Source: an uncultured Clostridia bacterium (lineage in GTDB: Bacteria; Bacillota; Clostridia; TANB77; CAG-508). Taken from it: a DNA stretch of 64,000 bases. The notes beneath the pieces were generated by a model. That model ran no database searches and was not told where the DNA came from. It saw nothing but the letters and a program-made list of their open reading frames with translations. Where the stretch lies: positions 1 to 64,000 of the forward strand of contig CAKOXV010000007.1 in assembly GCA_934130355.1 (NCBI GenBank), read 5' to 3'. Below, in pieces: positions 36,819 to 47,269 of the stretch; within the stretch, counting starts at the first letter, position 1; every line of letters begins with the position of its first letter. The translations under genes were made by a program, and so were the position numbers.

Positions 36819-38636
36819 ATGATAAGAAATAATCCAACACTAATATTATTAGAAATATCAACACTTGCTGATATAATACTTTTATTAATAATATCAAAAT
36901 CTGTAAACAAAAACCAGATAAAGAAAGTATTTTCTTGCAATTTAATTTGTCTTATGATTTGTACGATTGGACAAATTGCTCAAATTTTATTTGCAGATAA
37001 ATGGGGAGTACCACCTATATATTTTGATTATTTCGTATATATAGGAACTTGTTTTTTACCGGTAAGTGTATTCTTCACGGGTTTAGTATTTGCTAATACA
37101 AAAATAAAGTTTAAGAAAAAATACTTATTGTTATTTTTGATACCAATACTGTCATTATTAGTACTGTGGACAAATGACTACCATCATTTATTTTATAAAA
37201 ATTATTCGGTAGACTTTCAGGTAAATGAATATGGACCTTATGCAATTGTACATAACATATATTCTTATGCTCTATTATTTGTAGGAATTGTGTATCTGTT
37301 GAAATTTTCAGTTAGAAATGCGGGTTTCTTCTCAAAACAATCAATATTAATTATTTTGGGAATAAGTATACCAGTAATAGTAAATATATTAGGAACGTTT
37401 CAAATTATTCCAATGTCAATATATATAACACCAATAACATTTACTATAACAATAATATTTTGTGCAATTGCAATATTGAAATTTCAATTTTTAGGAGTGG
37501 CACCAATAGCGCTTCAGAAAATTGTAGACAGAATATCTGATAGTTATGTGGTATTAGATGAAAATAACATAATAATAGATTTTAACAAAACTTTTTTAAA
37601 CACTTTTAAACTAAAACCAGAAGAAATAAGAAGTAAAAATTTAATAGAATTTATAAATGCAAGAGAAAAATATAAAGTAAATGTGAATAAAATTGCAAAT
37701 GCAATAGAAAAAGCCCAACACTCAGAAAAAACAATATCTTATGAGCAAAAATTTGAAGGAATAAACAAATATTTCACAATAGAAATAGCATCAATAAGTT
37801 CAGACAATTCAGCGCTAGGGACATTAGTAATGTTCAAAGACATAACACAACATAAAGAAGACATGGAAACAATAAAAAATAACCAAGATATATTAATGGA
37901 AAGAGAACGTTTAGCATCACTAGGACAATTAATAGGTGGAATTGCACACAACCTAAAAACACCAATAATGTCAATAGCAGGAGCAACAGAAGGGCTAGAA
38001 CAATTAATAAAAGAATATGATGAATCAATAGATGACCCACTTGTAAATTCACAAGACCATCATGAGATAGCAAGAGACATGGAAGCATGGATACCCAAAA
38101 TAAGAGCACATACAGAATATATGTCAGACATTATAACAACAGTAAAAGGACAAGCAGTAGCATTATCACAAGATGAAAAAGAGGCATTTTCAGTAGGTGA
38201 ACTAGTAAAAAGAGTAAATATATTGATGAAACATGAATTGAAAAATGCATACATATATTTAAATGTAATAATGAAAACAGATGAAAATCTTGAACTAAAT
38301 GGTGATGTAAACAGTCTTGTTCAGGTTGTAAACAATATGATTTCAAATTCAATTCAAGCATATAATGGTGAACGTGATAAAAACATAGAATTAGAAGTAA
38401 GCCAAAAAGGAAATGATGTTATATTTGCAGTTAGAGACTTTGCAGGTGGTTTACCAGAAGAAGTGCAAAACAAATTATTTAAAGAAATGGTTACAACAAA
38501 AGGAAAAAACGGAACTGGATTAGGATTATATATGTCATATTCTAATGTTAAAGCTAGATTTGGAGGAGATATTACATTTACAGTTGATAAAGGCAAAGGA
38601 ACTACATTTAATATAATAATACCAATAAGTAAATAA
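36819..38636 (+). CDS. Sensor histidine kinase with 7-helix membrane sensor and PAS domain
   Basis: A 605-residue kinase. Residues 1-225 hold about seven membrane helices, matching the HisKA_7TM-type sensor. A PAS domain follows at about 235-345 (SYVVLDENNIIIDFNK). The phosphorylated His is in GGIAHNLKTP. The ATP-binding domain has NMISNSIQAY, FAVRDFAGGLP and GTGLGLYM boxes. It starts 16 bases after the NRPS stop, so the two share a transcript. This is unusual and suggests the kinase senses the product or a condition for making it. The likely partner is the response regulator at 39262. Confidence 0.9.
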   Translation: MIRNNPTLILLEISTLADIILLLIISKSVNKNQIKKVFSCNLICLMICTIGQIAQILFADKWGVPPIYFDYFVYIGTCFLPVSVFFTGLVFANTKIKFKKKYLLLFLIPILSLLVLWTNDYHHLFYKNYSVDFQVNEYGPYAIVHNIYSYALLFVGIVYLLKFSVRNAGFFSKQSILIILGISIPVIVNILGTFQIIPMSIYITPITFTITIIFCAIAILKFQFLGVAPIALQKIVDRISDSYVVLDENNIIIDFNKTFLNTFKLKPEEIRSKNLIEFINAREKYKVNVNKIANAIEKAQHSEKTISYEQKFEGINKYFTIEIASISSDNSALGTLVMFKDITQHKEDMETIKNNQDILMERERLASLGQLIGGIAHNLKTPIMSIAGATEGLEQLIKEYDESIDDPLVNSQDHHEIARDMEAWIPKIRAHTEYMSDIITTVKGQAVALSQDEKEAFSVGELVKRVNILMKHELKNAYIYLNVIMKTDENLELNGDVNSLVQVVNNMISNSIQAYNGERDKNIELEVSQKGNDVIFAVRDFAGGLPEEVQNKLFKEMVTTKGKNGTGLGLYMSYSNVKARFGGDITFTVDKGKGTTFNIIIPISK

Positions 38637-38650
38637 CAATAAACAAATAA

Positions 38651-38685
38651 GGCAGGAAACAAAAAGTTTTCTGCCTTAATAATTT
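38651..38685 (+). terminator. Terminator of the NRPS-kinase operon
   Basis: AAGGCAGGAAAC and GTTTTCTGCCTT pair around AAAAA, followed by a T run. Confidence 0.85.
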
Positions 38686-38687
38686 TT

Positions 38688-39011
38688 TTACATAAACAAA
38701 TGAATGACGGTAAGAACAATAGCTGAAAAAAAAGCTTTAATAGAATATCTTATACCACGTCTAATAAATACTTCAGTATTTGTTAAACGATTTTCACTAA
38801 TAATACTTAAAGCAACACAAGGCTCTTCCATCTCTTTATATTCAATCATAGAAGTTTCTGAATCAGAAGTTGTAGTTTCTGTTTCTGATTTTGTTTCTCC
38901 TTCTGTTTGTGTTTCTGGATCAGAATTAGAAACAGAATTTTCATCATTTTCGGTTGTAGCAATAGAAGAAACTTCTTCGATAAATTCTTCATTATTTTCT
39001 AAAATTTCCAT
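38688..39011 (-). CDS. Small acidic membrane protein between kinase and regulator
   Basis: A 107-residue protein with a Glu/Ser/Thr-rich, probably disordered first 60 residues (ETKSETETTTSDSETS) and a C-terminal membrane helix (AFFSAIVLTVIHLFM). The ATG follows GGGAGGATTAG, a strong ribosome site. A frame on the other strand overlaps it fully but has no such site. It lies opposite to and between the kinase and the HD-GYP regulator. No family recognised. Confidence 0.6.
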   Translation of the reverse strand: MEILENNEEFIEEVSSIATTENDENSVSNSDPETQTEGETKSETETTTSDSETSMIEYKEMEEPCVALSIISENRLTNTEVFIRRGIRYSIKAFFSAIVLTVIHLFM

Positions 39012-39201
39012 CTAATCCTCCCATTATTTTTAGTATAACAAGTAAAGCGTCAAAAATCAACAAAAATAGAAAATGTAACGAAAAAGAAATATATGTGTAA
39101 CAAAAATGAAACAAAATTAAAGTTGATAGTATACTTAACAAGAGCATTAAAAAAACATATAGTGATAAAATTCACTTGTAGTAAGAAATTTAGAAAAAAA
39201 C

Positions 39202-39230
39202 TTGATTTTTAAATTTTAAACTAATATAAT
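39202..39230 (+). promoter_or_regulatory. Promoter of the HD-GYP regulator
   Basis: TTGATT and TATAAT are 17 bases apart, 31 bases before the ATG. The 190 bases before it are AT-rich and I see nothing else there. Confidence 0.65.
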
Positions 39231-39261
39231 ATGAATAAATTAATATATAGAGGTGAATTGG

Positions 39262-40326
39262 ATGAGAAAAGCGCTTCAAGAAAGATTAAATAATGGAACA
39301 AATGAAAAGTACAAAATAATTGCAGTTGATGATGAAGATGGAATATTAGAGTCACTATCTGTATTTTTAAAAGGAACAGGATATGAATTTGTAGGAATAA
39401 CAGACCCACTAGAAGCAATAGAGAGGGTAAGAAATGAACACTTTGATTTGATGCTTTTAGACTTTATGATGACACCGCTACATGGAGATGAAGTAGTAGA
39501 AGAAATAAGAAAATTCAATAAAGAACTATATATATTACTACTAACAGGGCATAAGGATTTAGCCCCACCACTAGAAACAATAAAAAGATTAGATATACAA
39601 GGTTATTGCGAAAAAAGTGATAAATTTGACCAATTACTTTTATTAGTTGAGTCTGGAATAAAATCTGTAAAACAGATGTATGAAATAAAAAAAATAAATG
39701 AAGAATTAGCTGAATCTAATGAGAAATTAGAAAAAGCATATTTAGATATGGTTGAAACTTTGAGATATACAGTAGAAGCAAAAGATTCTTATACAAGAGG
39801 ACATTCAGATAGAGTTTCAGAATATTCTGTATTAATAGGACAAAAAGTTGGACTACCAGAAGATCAAATAAAAACACTAAGAATAGGTGGATTATTCCAT
39901 GACATTGGTAAAATAGGAATTCCTGATAGTATATTATTAAAACCAGATAAACTTACAGATGAAGAATACTCAGAAATAAAAAATCATCCATCAATAGGAG
40001 CACACATTTTAGGTTCTGCAGAAATATTTAAAGATATTATTCCTATTGTAAAATATCATCATGAAAAATATGATGGAAGAGGATATCCATCTGGATTAAA
40101 AGGAGAAGAAATTCCTTATTTAGCGAGAATAGCAGCAATTGCAGATACATTTGATGCAATGACAAGTAGAAGAAGCTATAGAGGTGCTTTAGATTTAGAT
40201 TATGTAAAACAAGAAATTAAAAGATGTGAGGGAACACAATTTGACCCACAATTAGCAGAGGTATTCTTAGAAATATTAGATAAAGATTTTGACAAAATTA
40301 AAGAAATACAAGAAAAATATATATAA
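39262..40326 (+). CDS. Response regulator with HD-GYP output domain
   Basis: A 354-residue protein. The receiver domain (about 17-130) has Asp23/Asp24, the phosphorylated Asp67 (LLDFMM), Thr in LLLTGHKD and a Lys in YCEKSD. A coiled linker leads to an HD-GYP domain with HSDRVSEYS, HDIGKIGIPD and HHEKYDGRGYP. HD-GYP proteins break down cyclic-di-GMP (or related cyclic dinucleotides). The ATG at 39262 follows GAGGTG; the GTG at 39253 is within that site. It is most likely driven by the kinase at 36819. Confidence 0.9.
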   Translation: MRKALQERLNNGTNEKYKIIAVDDEDGILESLSVFLKGTGYEFVGITDPLEAIERVRNEHFDLMLLDFMMTPLHGDEVVEEIRKFNKELYILLLTGHKDLAPPLETIKRLDIQGYCEKSDKFDQLLLLVESGIKSVKQMYEIKKINEELAESNEKLEKAYLDMVETLRYTVEAKDSYTRGHSDRVSEYSVLIGQKVGLPEDQIKTLRIGGLFHDIGKIGIPDSILLKPDKLTDEEYSEIKNHPSIGAHILGSAEIFKDIIPIVKYHHEKYDGRGYPSGLKGEEIPYLARIAAIADTFDAMTSRRSYRGALDLDYVKQEIKRCEGTQFDPQLAEVFLEILDKDFDKIKEIQEKYI

Positions 40327-40361
40327 AAGAAAAAGACCCAATTAAGGGTCTTTTTCTTTTG
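40327..40361 (+). terminator. Rho-independent terminator
   Basis: AAAGAAAAAGACCC and GGGTCTTTTTCTTT pair around AATTA. Confidence 0.85.
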
Positions 40362-40367
40362 GAGTTA

Positions 40368-40805
40368 TCAGCGAATTTCTCGTACGTCTCCATAGAAATT
40401 GATGAGGAGTGCATACGATCTTTGAGGAAGTCCTACATCTCGTAGCACAAACCCATCTTTTTTAAGGAAATAGGTCGAATAGATTGCTGCTTTGCTCTCA
40501 ACCATTGAGAGCAAGCCATATTCCATCAGTTTGGTTAATCCTTCATCAGAATCAACCAAATAGTTCTGCCATACTTTTGCAGCATGATAGATATTCTCTA
40601 TCGCCTGGCTGTAGAAAGACAGCTGAGTACCACTTTTCACGGCAGATTGAAGTTTCTCTCCAAAACTCTCATCCAGTTGGATGTTATACATCCGGTCGAT
40701 GTGGTCAGAGATTTTGTCCCAACCACAAATACGCTTGGACTGGCTAATACGCCAGTTGAATGCTTCCTGCATATGCAGAGACGGGACAGCTTCTTTTTGG
40801 AACAT
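40368..40805 (-). CDS. Hypothetical protein of foreign composition
   Basis: I do not recognise this 145-residue soluble, mostly helical protein, Ser/Tyr/Glu-rich with no signal or membrane segment (FNWRISQSKRICGWDKISDH). Coding composition is clearly less AT-rich than the surrounding genes, while its promoter is AT-rich and fully consensus. The ATG at 40805 follows GGAGGAAAAAAC; the TTG five codons earlier overlaps that site. It ends beside the regulator's terminator and converges on it. See also 27775, 56411 and 60580. Confidence 0.65.
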   Translation of the reverse strand: MFQKEAVPSLHMQEAFNWRISQSKRICGWDKISDHIDRMYNIQLDESFGEKLQSAVKSGTQLSFYSQAIENIYHAAKVWQNYLVDSDEGLTKLMEYGLLSMVESKAAIYSTYFLKKDGFVLRDVGLPQRSYALLINFYGDVREIR

Positions 40806-40843
40806 TGTTTTTTCCTCCAATTTTTGTAAAGATTTACAAATTA

Positions 40844-40872
40844 ATTATACCACATTTAATACTTTATGTCAA
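40844..40872 (-). promoter_or_regulatory. Perfect-consensus promoter of the gene at 40368
   Basis: On the minus strand TTGACA (40867-40872) and TATAAT (40844-40849) are 17 bases apart, about 40 bases before the ATG. It lies in the 76-base gap behind the tex stop codon. Confidence 0.85.
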
Positions 40873-40881
40873 ATTGGACAA

Positions 40882-43065
40882 TTAAATTTTCATTGAAAGT
40901 CCTACTTTTTTACGTTCTTGATCTATCTTAATAACTTTGACTTTTACAATATCTCCAACAGAAACAATTTCAGAAGGAGTTTTAATATATTTATCACTCA
41001 TTTCAGAAAGATGAACTAATCCATCATATTTTACACCAATATCAACGAAAGCTCCAAAATCTATAACATTACGAACAGTTCCTGTTAATATCATGCCAAT
41101 AGTTAAATCCTCAAATTTTAAAACATCACTGCGAAGAACAGGCTTTGGCATATCCTCTCTTGGATCACGCCCTGGCTTTGACAATTCTAATATTATATCA
41201 GCTAAAGTCATTTCACCAATACCAAGTTTTTGAGCAGTTTCTGCAACATTAACAGATTTCAATTTTTCTCTTAAAGAATTTAAAATTTCTTTATCTTTTA
41301 AATCATTAACTTTAAAACCTAATAATTCTAATAATTTTTCTGTTTGTTCATAGCTTTCAGGATGAACAGCTGTATTTTCTAATGGATTTTTTCCATCTGG
41401 GATTCTAATAAATCCAGCACATTGTTCATAAGCTACTTTTCCTAATTTAGGAACTTTTAATAGTTCTTTTCTTTCTTTTAATTTTCCATTTTCATCTCTA
41501 TATTTAACAATATTTTTAGCAATAGCACTATTAATACCAGAAACATAAGAAAGTAGAGAAGGAGTAGCAGTATTTACATCAACACCAACTTTATTTACGC
41601 TATCTTCTACAACACCTGTTAAACTTTCAGATAATTTCTTTTGATTAACATCATGTTGATATTGACCAACACCAATTGCTTTAGGGTCAATTTTTACTAG
41701 TTCAGCAAGAGGGTCTTGCAATCTACGAGCTATTGATATAGCTCCTCTTATTGAAACATTTATATCAGGATACTCTTCTGTTGCGAGTTTTGAGGCTGAA
41801 TATACAGAAGCACCAGCTTCACTTACAATTACATAACAAATATCATGTTTTACTTCTTTTATAATATCAGAAACAAAAATTTCAGATTCACGTGATGCAG
41901 TACCATTTCCAATTGCAATCATATCAACATGATCTTTATTTATTAAATCTAGCAAAGTTTTCTTTGCACCTTCAACATCATTTTGAGGTGCTGTAGGATA
42001 TACTGTTGCAGTATCTAAGACCTTTCCTGTTTCATCAATAACAGCAATTTTACAACCAGTTCTATAAGCCGGGTCAAATCCCATAACAGTTTTTCCTTTT
42101 ATAGGAGCGCCTAATAACAATTGTTTTGCATTTTGCCCAAATACTTTAATAGCTTTTTCCTCGGCCTTTTCAGTTAAATCTGAACGAATTTCTCTATCAA
42201 TAGATGGTTCAATTAATCTTGTAAATGCATCTTCAATTGTATTTGTTAGCATTTCAGTAAACTGTGTTTTACCTTTTATTATATCTTTTTGAATATAATA
42301 TAAAATTTTATCAATAGGCTTATCAATAGACACTTTTAAGAAATCTTCTGATTCACCTCTATTAATAGCTAGAATTCTATGACTTGGAAGTTTATGCACT
42401 AATTCAGCAAAATCATAATACATTTCATAATTAGATTTTTCGTCAGGTTTTGTAGCTTTTGTCACAATAGTTCCTTCTCGATAACATATTTTTTTGATGT
42501 ATTTTCTATATTTTGCATTATCTGAAATATTTTCAGCAATAATATCTAAAGCACCCTGAATTGCTTCTTCAGCAGTTGCAACAACTTTATCTTTATTTTT
42601 TTTATCTTCATCAGATAATTTATCAATATTTACAAATTCTTGAGCTATTTCATTAATATCCTTTTTCTCTTCTTGAGCAATGATAATATCTGCTAATGGT
42701 TCTAATCCTTTAGCTTTAGCAACAGTTGATCTTGTTTTTTTCTTTTGTTTAAAAGGTCTATATAAATCTTCAACTTCTGCAAGAGTTTCTGCTGATGCAA
42801 TTGCAATTGTTAATTCATCAGTTAATTTTCCTTGTTCATCAATAGATTTAACAACTTCACTTTTTCTTGTTTCTAAATTTCTAAGATATGTAAGTCTTTC
42901 ACCTAAATCTCTTAAAATTTCATCACTTAGTCCACCTGTTGCTTCTTTTCTATAACGTGCAATAAAAGGAATTGTATTTCCTTCATCTATCAGCTTTACA
43001 GCATTTTCTACCTGTGTATTTTTTACATTCAATTCTTCTGCAATTTTGTTAATAATTTTATCCAT
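40882..43065 (-). CDS. tex: Tex family RNA-binding transcription accessory protein
   Basis: A 727-residue Tex protein of usual length: N-terminal helical domain (PFIARYRKEATGGLSDEILR), YqgF/RuvC-like domain (GFDPAYRTGCKIAVID), helix-hairpin-helix segment (TPSLLSYVSGINSAIAKNIV) and a C-terminal S1 RNA-binding domain (IGMILTGTVRNVIDFGAFVD). Tex affects transcription and RNA stability through nucleic-acid binding. A ribosome site GAAAGGA precedes the ATG. It is monocistronic and divergent from pflB. Confidence 0.95.
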   Translation of the reverse strand: MDKIINKIAEELNVKNTQVENAVKLIDEGNTIPFIARYRKEATGGLSDEILRDLGERLTYLRNLETRKSEVVKSIDEQGKLTDELTIAIASAETLAEVEDLYRPFKQKKKTRSTVAKAKGLEPLADIIIAQEEKKDINEIAQEFVNIDKLSDEDKKNKDKVVATAEEAIQGALDIIAENISDNAKYRKYIKKICYREGTIVTKATKPDEKSNYEMYYDFAELVHKLPSHRILAINRGESEDFLKVSIDKPIDKILYYIQKDIIKGKTQFTEMLTNTIEDAFTRLIEPSIDREIRSDLTEKAEEKAIKVFGQNAKQLLLGAPIKGKTVMGFDPAYRTGCKIAVIDETGKVLDTATVYPTAPQNDVEGAKKTLLDLINKDHVDMIAIGNGTASRESEIFVSDIIKEVKHDICYVIVSEAGASVYSASKLATEEYPDINVSIRGAISIARRLQDPLAELVKIDPKAIGVGQYQHDVNQKKLSESLTGVVEDSVNKVGVDVNTATPSLLSYVSGINSAIAKNIVKYRDENGKLKERKELLKVPKLGKVAYEQCAGFIRIPDGKNPLENTAVHPESYEQTEKLLELLGFKVNDLKDKEILNSLREKLKSVNVAETAQKLGIGEMTLADIILELSKPGRDPREDMPKPVLRSDVLKFEDLTIGMILTGTVRNVIDFGAFVDIGVKYDGLVHLSEMSDKYIKTPSEIVSVGDIVKVKVIKIDQERKKVGLSMKI

Positions 43066-43172
43066 TTTTATGTCCTTTCTACGATTTTCATTTTTTGATT
43101 ATATCGTTCTTTTCACTAAAAAGCAATAGAGCAAAATTAAAAAAATCTTATGTTTTTCGTTTATAAATATTA

Positions 43173-43201
43173 TTGACAAAATATGACACAATAAGTATAA
43201 T
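43173..43201 (+). promoter_or_regulatory. Perfect-consensus promoter of pflB
   Basis: TTGACA and TATAAT are 17 bases apart, with an 80-base leader before the gene, fitting strong expression of a central fermentation enzyme. Confidence 0.8.
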
Positions 43202-43286
43202 ACTTTAGGATAAATTGAAACAACTTGGTAAATAATAAAGTAAATGCAAAAAATTTTGCATTACAAGGAAGGAACGTGGTTTGAAA

Positions 43287-45524
43287 ATGGAATTTGAACA
43301 ATGGAAAGATTTCGAAAAAGGTGAGTGGAAGAGGAAAATAGACGTAAGAAATTTTATTCAAAAAAATTACACACCTTATGAAGGAGACAGTAGTTTCCTA
43401 ACAGGAACAACAGAAAAAACAAAACAATTATGGAATGAAGTATTAGAATTATATAAAAGAGAGCAAAGTGCACCAGGAGGAGTGCTAGATATAGATACAA
43501 AAACAATATCAACAGTATCAGCACATGAAGCAGGATATATAAACAGAGATTTAGAGGAAATAGTAGGGCTACAAACAGATGCACCACTAAAGAGAGCAAT
43601 AATGCCATTTGGTGGAATAAGAATTGTAGAAAAGTCATGTGAAGCTTATGGAAGACAAGTTGACCCAGAAACAGATATGATTTTCCATACAGCAAGAAAA
43701 ACACATAATGACGGTGTATTTGATGTATACACACCAGATATAAGAGCTGCAAGAAGTTCACACTTAATTACAGGACTTCCAGATGGATATGGAAGAGGAA
43801 GAATAATTGGAGATTATAGAAGGGTTGCACTATATGGCGTAGACACATTAATTGAAGAGAAAAAAGAAGAATTAGAAATATTAAATGTTGATGATTTCAC
43901 AGAAAAAGTAATAAGAGAAAGAGAAGAAATCTCTGAACAAATAAAAGCTCTTAATGAATTAAAAGTAATGGCAGGAAAATACGGATTTGACATATCAAGA
44001 CCAGCTGGAAATGCAAAAGAAGCAATTCAATGGTTATATTTCGGATATTTAGGTTCAGTAAAAGACCAAAATGGTGCTGCAATGAGCATTGGTAGAACAT
44101 CAACATTCTTAGACATATATATAGAAAGAGATTTAAAAAATGGAACATTGACAGAAGAGCAAGCACAAGAATTAATGGACCATTTTGTAATGAAATTAAG
44201 ACTAGTAAGATTTTTAAGAACACCAGAATACAATGAATTATTTAGTGGAGATCCAGTATGGGTAACTGAAAGTATTGGTGGAATGGGAATAGATGGTAGA
44301 ACATTAGTAACTAAAAACTCATTCAGAGTATTACACACACTAGAAAACTTAGGACCAGCTCCAGAACCAAACCTAACAGTATTATGGTCAACAAGATTAC
44401 CAGAAGGATTTAAAAAATATACAGCAAACTTATCAATAAAAACATCATCAATACAATATGAAAATGATGATGTAATGAGAGCAACACTTGGAGATGACTA
44501 TGGAATAGCATGTTGTGTATCACCTATGAAAATAGGAAAACAAATGCAATTCTTTGGAGCAAGAGCAAACTTAGCAAAAACATTATTATATGCAATAAAT
44601 GGCGGTAGAGATGAAAAAAGTGGAAAACAAGTAACACCAAAATTTGCACCAATCACATCAGAATATTTAAATTATGATGAAGTAATAGAAAAATTTGATC
44701 AAATGATGGATTATGTTGCAAAAATATATATCAAAGCATTAAATGCAATTCATTATATGCATGATAAATACTCTTATGAAGCAATAGAAATGGCATTACA
44801 TGACAAAGACATAATAAGAACAATGGCATGTGGTGTTGCTGGATTATCAGTAGTTGCAGACTCATTATCAGCAATCAAATATGCAAGAGTAAAAGTAATA
44901 AGAGATGAAACAGGACTAGCAGTAGACTATCAAGTAGAAGGAGAATATCCTCAATTTGGTAATGATGATGACAGAGTTGATACAATAGCAGTTGAAGTAG
45001 TTAGAAGATTTTTAAACAAATTAAAGAAACATCCAACATATAGAGATTCAAAACACACATTATCAATATTAACAATAACATCAAATGTAGTATATGGAAA
45101 AGCAACAGGAAATACACCTGATGGAAGACGTGCAGGAGCACCATTTGGACCAGGAGCAAACCCACTACATGGAAGAGATGTAAATGGAGCATTATCAGTA
45201 ATGAATTCAATTGCAAAACTACCATTTGAAGATTCAGAAGATGGAATATCTTATACATTTGCAATAACACCAGGAACATTAGGACAAGATGAAGAAACAA
45301 AAGTAAATAATTTAGTTAGTATGTTAGATGGATATTTCGCACAAACAGGACATCATATAAATGTTAATGTATTTGATAGATCATTACTTGAAGATGCAAT
45401 GGAACATCCAGAAAAATATCCTCAACTTACAATAAGAGTTTCTGGATATGCAGTTCACTTTACAAAACTTACAAGAGAACAACAGCTAGATGTAATTAAT
45501 AGAACAATTCATGAAAGAATTTAA
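43287..45524 (+). CDS. pflB: Pyruvate formate-lyase (formate C-acetyltransferase)
   Basis: A 745-residue glycyl-radical enzyme that converts pyruvate and CoA to acetyl-CoA and formate. The two catalytic cysteines are adjacent in GIACCVSPM (about 409-410), and the radical glycine is in VSGYAVHF (about 720). Length and the conserved [16 protein letters not shown] start agree with PflB. A TTG at 43281 is better spaced from AAGGAAGG than the ATG at 43287; either is possible and adds two residues. It has a strong promoter, and the activase follows 55 bases on. Its oxygen sensitivity supports an anaerobic host. Confidence 0.96.
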   Translation: MEFEQWKDFEKGEWKRKIDVRNFIQKNYTPYEGDSSFLTGTTEKTKQLWNEVLELYKREQSAPGGVLDIDTKTISTVSAHEAGYINRDLEEIVGLQTDAPLKRAIMPFGGIRIVEKSCEAYGRQVDPETDMIFHTARKTHNDGVFDVYTPDIRAARSSHLITGLPDGYGRGRIIGDYRRVALYGVDTLIEEKKEELEILNVDDFTEKVIREREEISEQIKALNELKVMAGKYGFDISRPAGNAKEAIQWLYFGYLGSVKDQNGAAMSIGRTSTFLDIYIERDLKNGTLTEEQAQELMDHFVMKLRLVRFLRTPEYNELFSGDPVWVTESIGGMGIDGRTLVTKNSFRVLHTLENLGPAPEPNLTVLWSTRLPEGFKKYTANLSIKTSSIQYENDDVMRATLGDDYGIACCVSPMKIGKQMQFFGARANLAKTLLYAINGGRDEKSGKQVTPKFAPITSEYLNYDEVIEKFDQMMDYVAKIYIKALNAIHYMHDKYSYEAIEMALHDKDIIRTMACGVAGLSVVADSLSAIKYARVKVIRDETGLAVDYQVEGEYPQFGNDDDRVDTIAVEVVRRFLNKLKKHPTYRDSKHTLSILTITSNVVYGKATGNTPDGRRAGAPFGPGANPLHGRDVNGALSVMNSIAKLPFEDSEDGISYTFAITPGTLGQDEETKVNNLVSMLDGYFAQTGHHINVNVFDRSLLEDAMEHPEKYPQLTIRVSGYAVHFTKLTREQQLDVINRTIHERI

Positions 45525-45579
45525 AAAATAATAATTGTCTTGCATCATTAAATTTTAAATTATAAAGAAAGAAGAGAAC

Positions 45580-46308
45580 ATGGAAAAAGATTTACAGTAT
45601 TATGCAAAAGTACATTCAGAAGAGAGCTTTGGAACAGTTGATGGACCAGGAATAAGATTTGTATTATTTCTACAAGGCTGTCATTTGCAATGTAAATATT
45701 GTCACAATAGAGATACTTGGGATATGAAAGGCGGAGAATACAAAACACTAGATGAAATTTTTGAAAAAATAAAAAGGTACAAAAATTATATGCTATTATC
45801 AGGTGGCGGAGTAACAGCTACAGGAGGAGAACCACTTTTACAAGTAAAATTTTTAATACAATTATTTAAAAAATTAAAAGAAGAAGGAATTCATACTTGT
45901 ATTGATACTTCAGGAGTTGTAGCTATTACAGATGATATTAAAGAAGTACTAAAATATACTGATTTAGTATTACTTGATATTAAACACATTGATGATGAAA
46001 AATGCAAAAAACTAGTTGGGGTTTCAAACAAAAGGGAACTCGAATTTGCAAGATATCTAAGTGACAATAATATTAAAATTTGGATAAGACAAGTCCTTGT
46101 CCCTGGATATACAGATGATGAACAAGATCTATTAAAATTGAAAGAATTTTTAAAATCACTTAAAACAGTTGAAAAAGTTCAAATACTTCCATACCATGAT
46201 ATGGGAAAATATAAATGGGAACAGCTTGGCGTAAAATATGAACTTGAGGGTGTAAGACCTGCTAATCAAGATGATGTTGATAGAGCTAAAAAAATTCTTG
46301 AAATATAA
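45580..46308 (+). CDS. pflA: Pyruvate formate-lyase activating enzyme
   Basis: A 242-residue radical SAM enzyme. The cluster motif is CHLQCKYCHN near residues 29-38, after the family signature SFGTVDGPGIRFV. GGGVTATGGEPLLQ is the SAM-binding segment. It places the radical on the glycine of PflB. It follows pflB in the same direction and ends at a terminator. Confidence 0.95.
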   Translation: MEKDLQYYAKVHSEESFGTVDGPGIRFVLFLQGCHLQCKYCHNRDTWDMKGGEYKTLDEIFEKIKRYKNYMLLSGGGVTATGGEPLLQVKFLIQLFKKLKEEGIHTCIDTSGVVAITDDIKEVLKYTDLVLLDIKHIDDEKCKKLVGVSNKRELEFARYLSDNNIKIWIRQVLVPGYTDDEQDLLKLKEFLKSLKTVEKVQILPYHDMGKYKWEQLGVKYELEGVRPANQDDVDRAKKILEI

Positions 46309-46337
46309 CAGCTACAAAATAAGTAGCTGTTTTTTTA
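46308..46337 (+). terminator. Terminator of pflBA
   Basis: ACAGCTAC and GTAGCTGT around seven bases, then seven T. Confidence 0.88.
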
Positions 46338-46466
46338 TTTATAAGAAAAAGTCATTTTTCTTAATGCAAATTCATAAAAATTTCAAAAAACACTACTAAT
46401 TTCAAAAAAAGTATGATAGAATAACAAAAAAATATGACAAAATCAAAATGAAAGGATGATAAGTAA

Positions 46467-47174
46467 ATGTCAGAAGCCAAATATAATAGAATACTATTAA
46501 AATTGAGTGGTGAAGCCTTAGCAGGTGAACAAAAGACAGGAGTGAATGCAGAAATAGTAGGCAAAATATGTGACAAAATAAAAGAAGTAGTAGACATGGG
46601 AGTACAAGTGGCAATAGTAGTTGGAGGAGGAAACTTCTGGAGAGGAAGACAAGGACATCAAATGGAAAGAACAACAGCAGACTATATGGGAATGTTAGCA
46701 ACAGCAATGAATGGATTAGCATTACAAGATGCTCTAGAAGCAAGAGGAATACATTCAAGAGTTCAAACAGCAATTGAAATGAGAGAAATAGCAGAACCAT
46801 TTATACAAAGAAAAGCAGAAAAACATTTAAACAGAGGAAGAGTAGTAATATTTGCATGTGGAACTGGACACCCATATTTTACAACAGATACAGCAGCAGT
46901 GTTAAGAGCAACAGAAATAAAAGCAGATATTATATTATTAGGAAAAGCAATAGATGCAGTATATTCTGCAGACCCTAAAATGCAACCAGATGCAATAAAA
47001 TTCGAAGAAATATCTTATCTAGATGTATTAAATAAAGATTTAAAAGTTATGGATTCAACAGCAACTGCAATGTGTAGAGATAATAATATTCCATTACTAG
47101 TATTTGGAATATCAGATCCAGAAAATATAATTAGAGCAGTAAAAGGCGAGAAAATAGGAACTATTGTATCATAA
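46467..47174 (+). CDS. pyrH: UMP kinase
   Basis: A 235-residue UMP kinase of the amino-acid-kinase fold. [11 protein letters not shown] begins the protein, [11 protein letters not shown] binds the phosphates, and [17 protein letters not shown] is the family nucleotide site. It makes UDP from UMP for RNA, wall and pyrimidine synthesis. It is first in the run pyrH-frr-uppS-cdsA-rseP. Confidence 0.95.
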   Translation: MSEAKYNRILLKLSGEALAGEQKTGVNAEIVGKICDKIKEVVDMGVQVAIVVGGGNFWRGRQGHQMERTTADYMGMLATAMNGLALQDALEARGIHSRVQTAIEMREIAEPFIQRKAEKHLNRGRVVIFACGTGHPYFTTDTAAVLRATEIKADIILLGKAIDAVYSADPKMQPDAIKFEEISYLDVLNKDLKVMDSTATAMCRDNNIPLLVFGISDPENIIRAVKGEKIGTIVS

Positions 47175-47203
47175 TTAAAATAGTTATTATATTTTAAATT
47201 AAT

Positions 47204-47252
47204 AAAAAGGACTGTCCCAAAATTCGCGAAAAAAAGGACCGTCCCCAAATTA
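47204..47252 (+). repeat. Dispersed GGACnGTCC tandem repeat, copy 1
   Basis: Two units of the form AAAAAGGACYGTCCC(C)AAA are separated by ATTCGCG. The same 49-51 base block occurs at 53901-53951. Both copies lie between two same-direction genes, just upstream of a ribosome site. GGAC/GTCC pairing within and between units allows small hairpins. It resembles REP-like repeats moved by IS200-type enzymes, none of which is in the window. Confidence 0.7.
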
Positions 47253-47269
47253 TCAAAGGAGAGAAAATT

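Noticed and set aside
38704..39015. 103-residue plus-strand frame opposite the small acidic membrane protein
   Set aside because: No ribosome site, while the minus-strand frame has GGGAGGATTAG before its ATG and a membrane helix.
43201..43286. Riboswitch in the pflB leader
   Set aside because: The 80-base leader has no recognisable aptamer or terminator.
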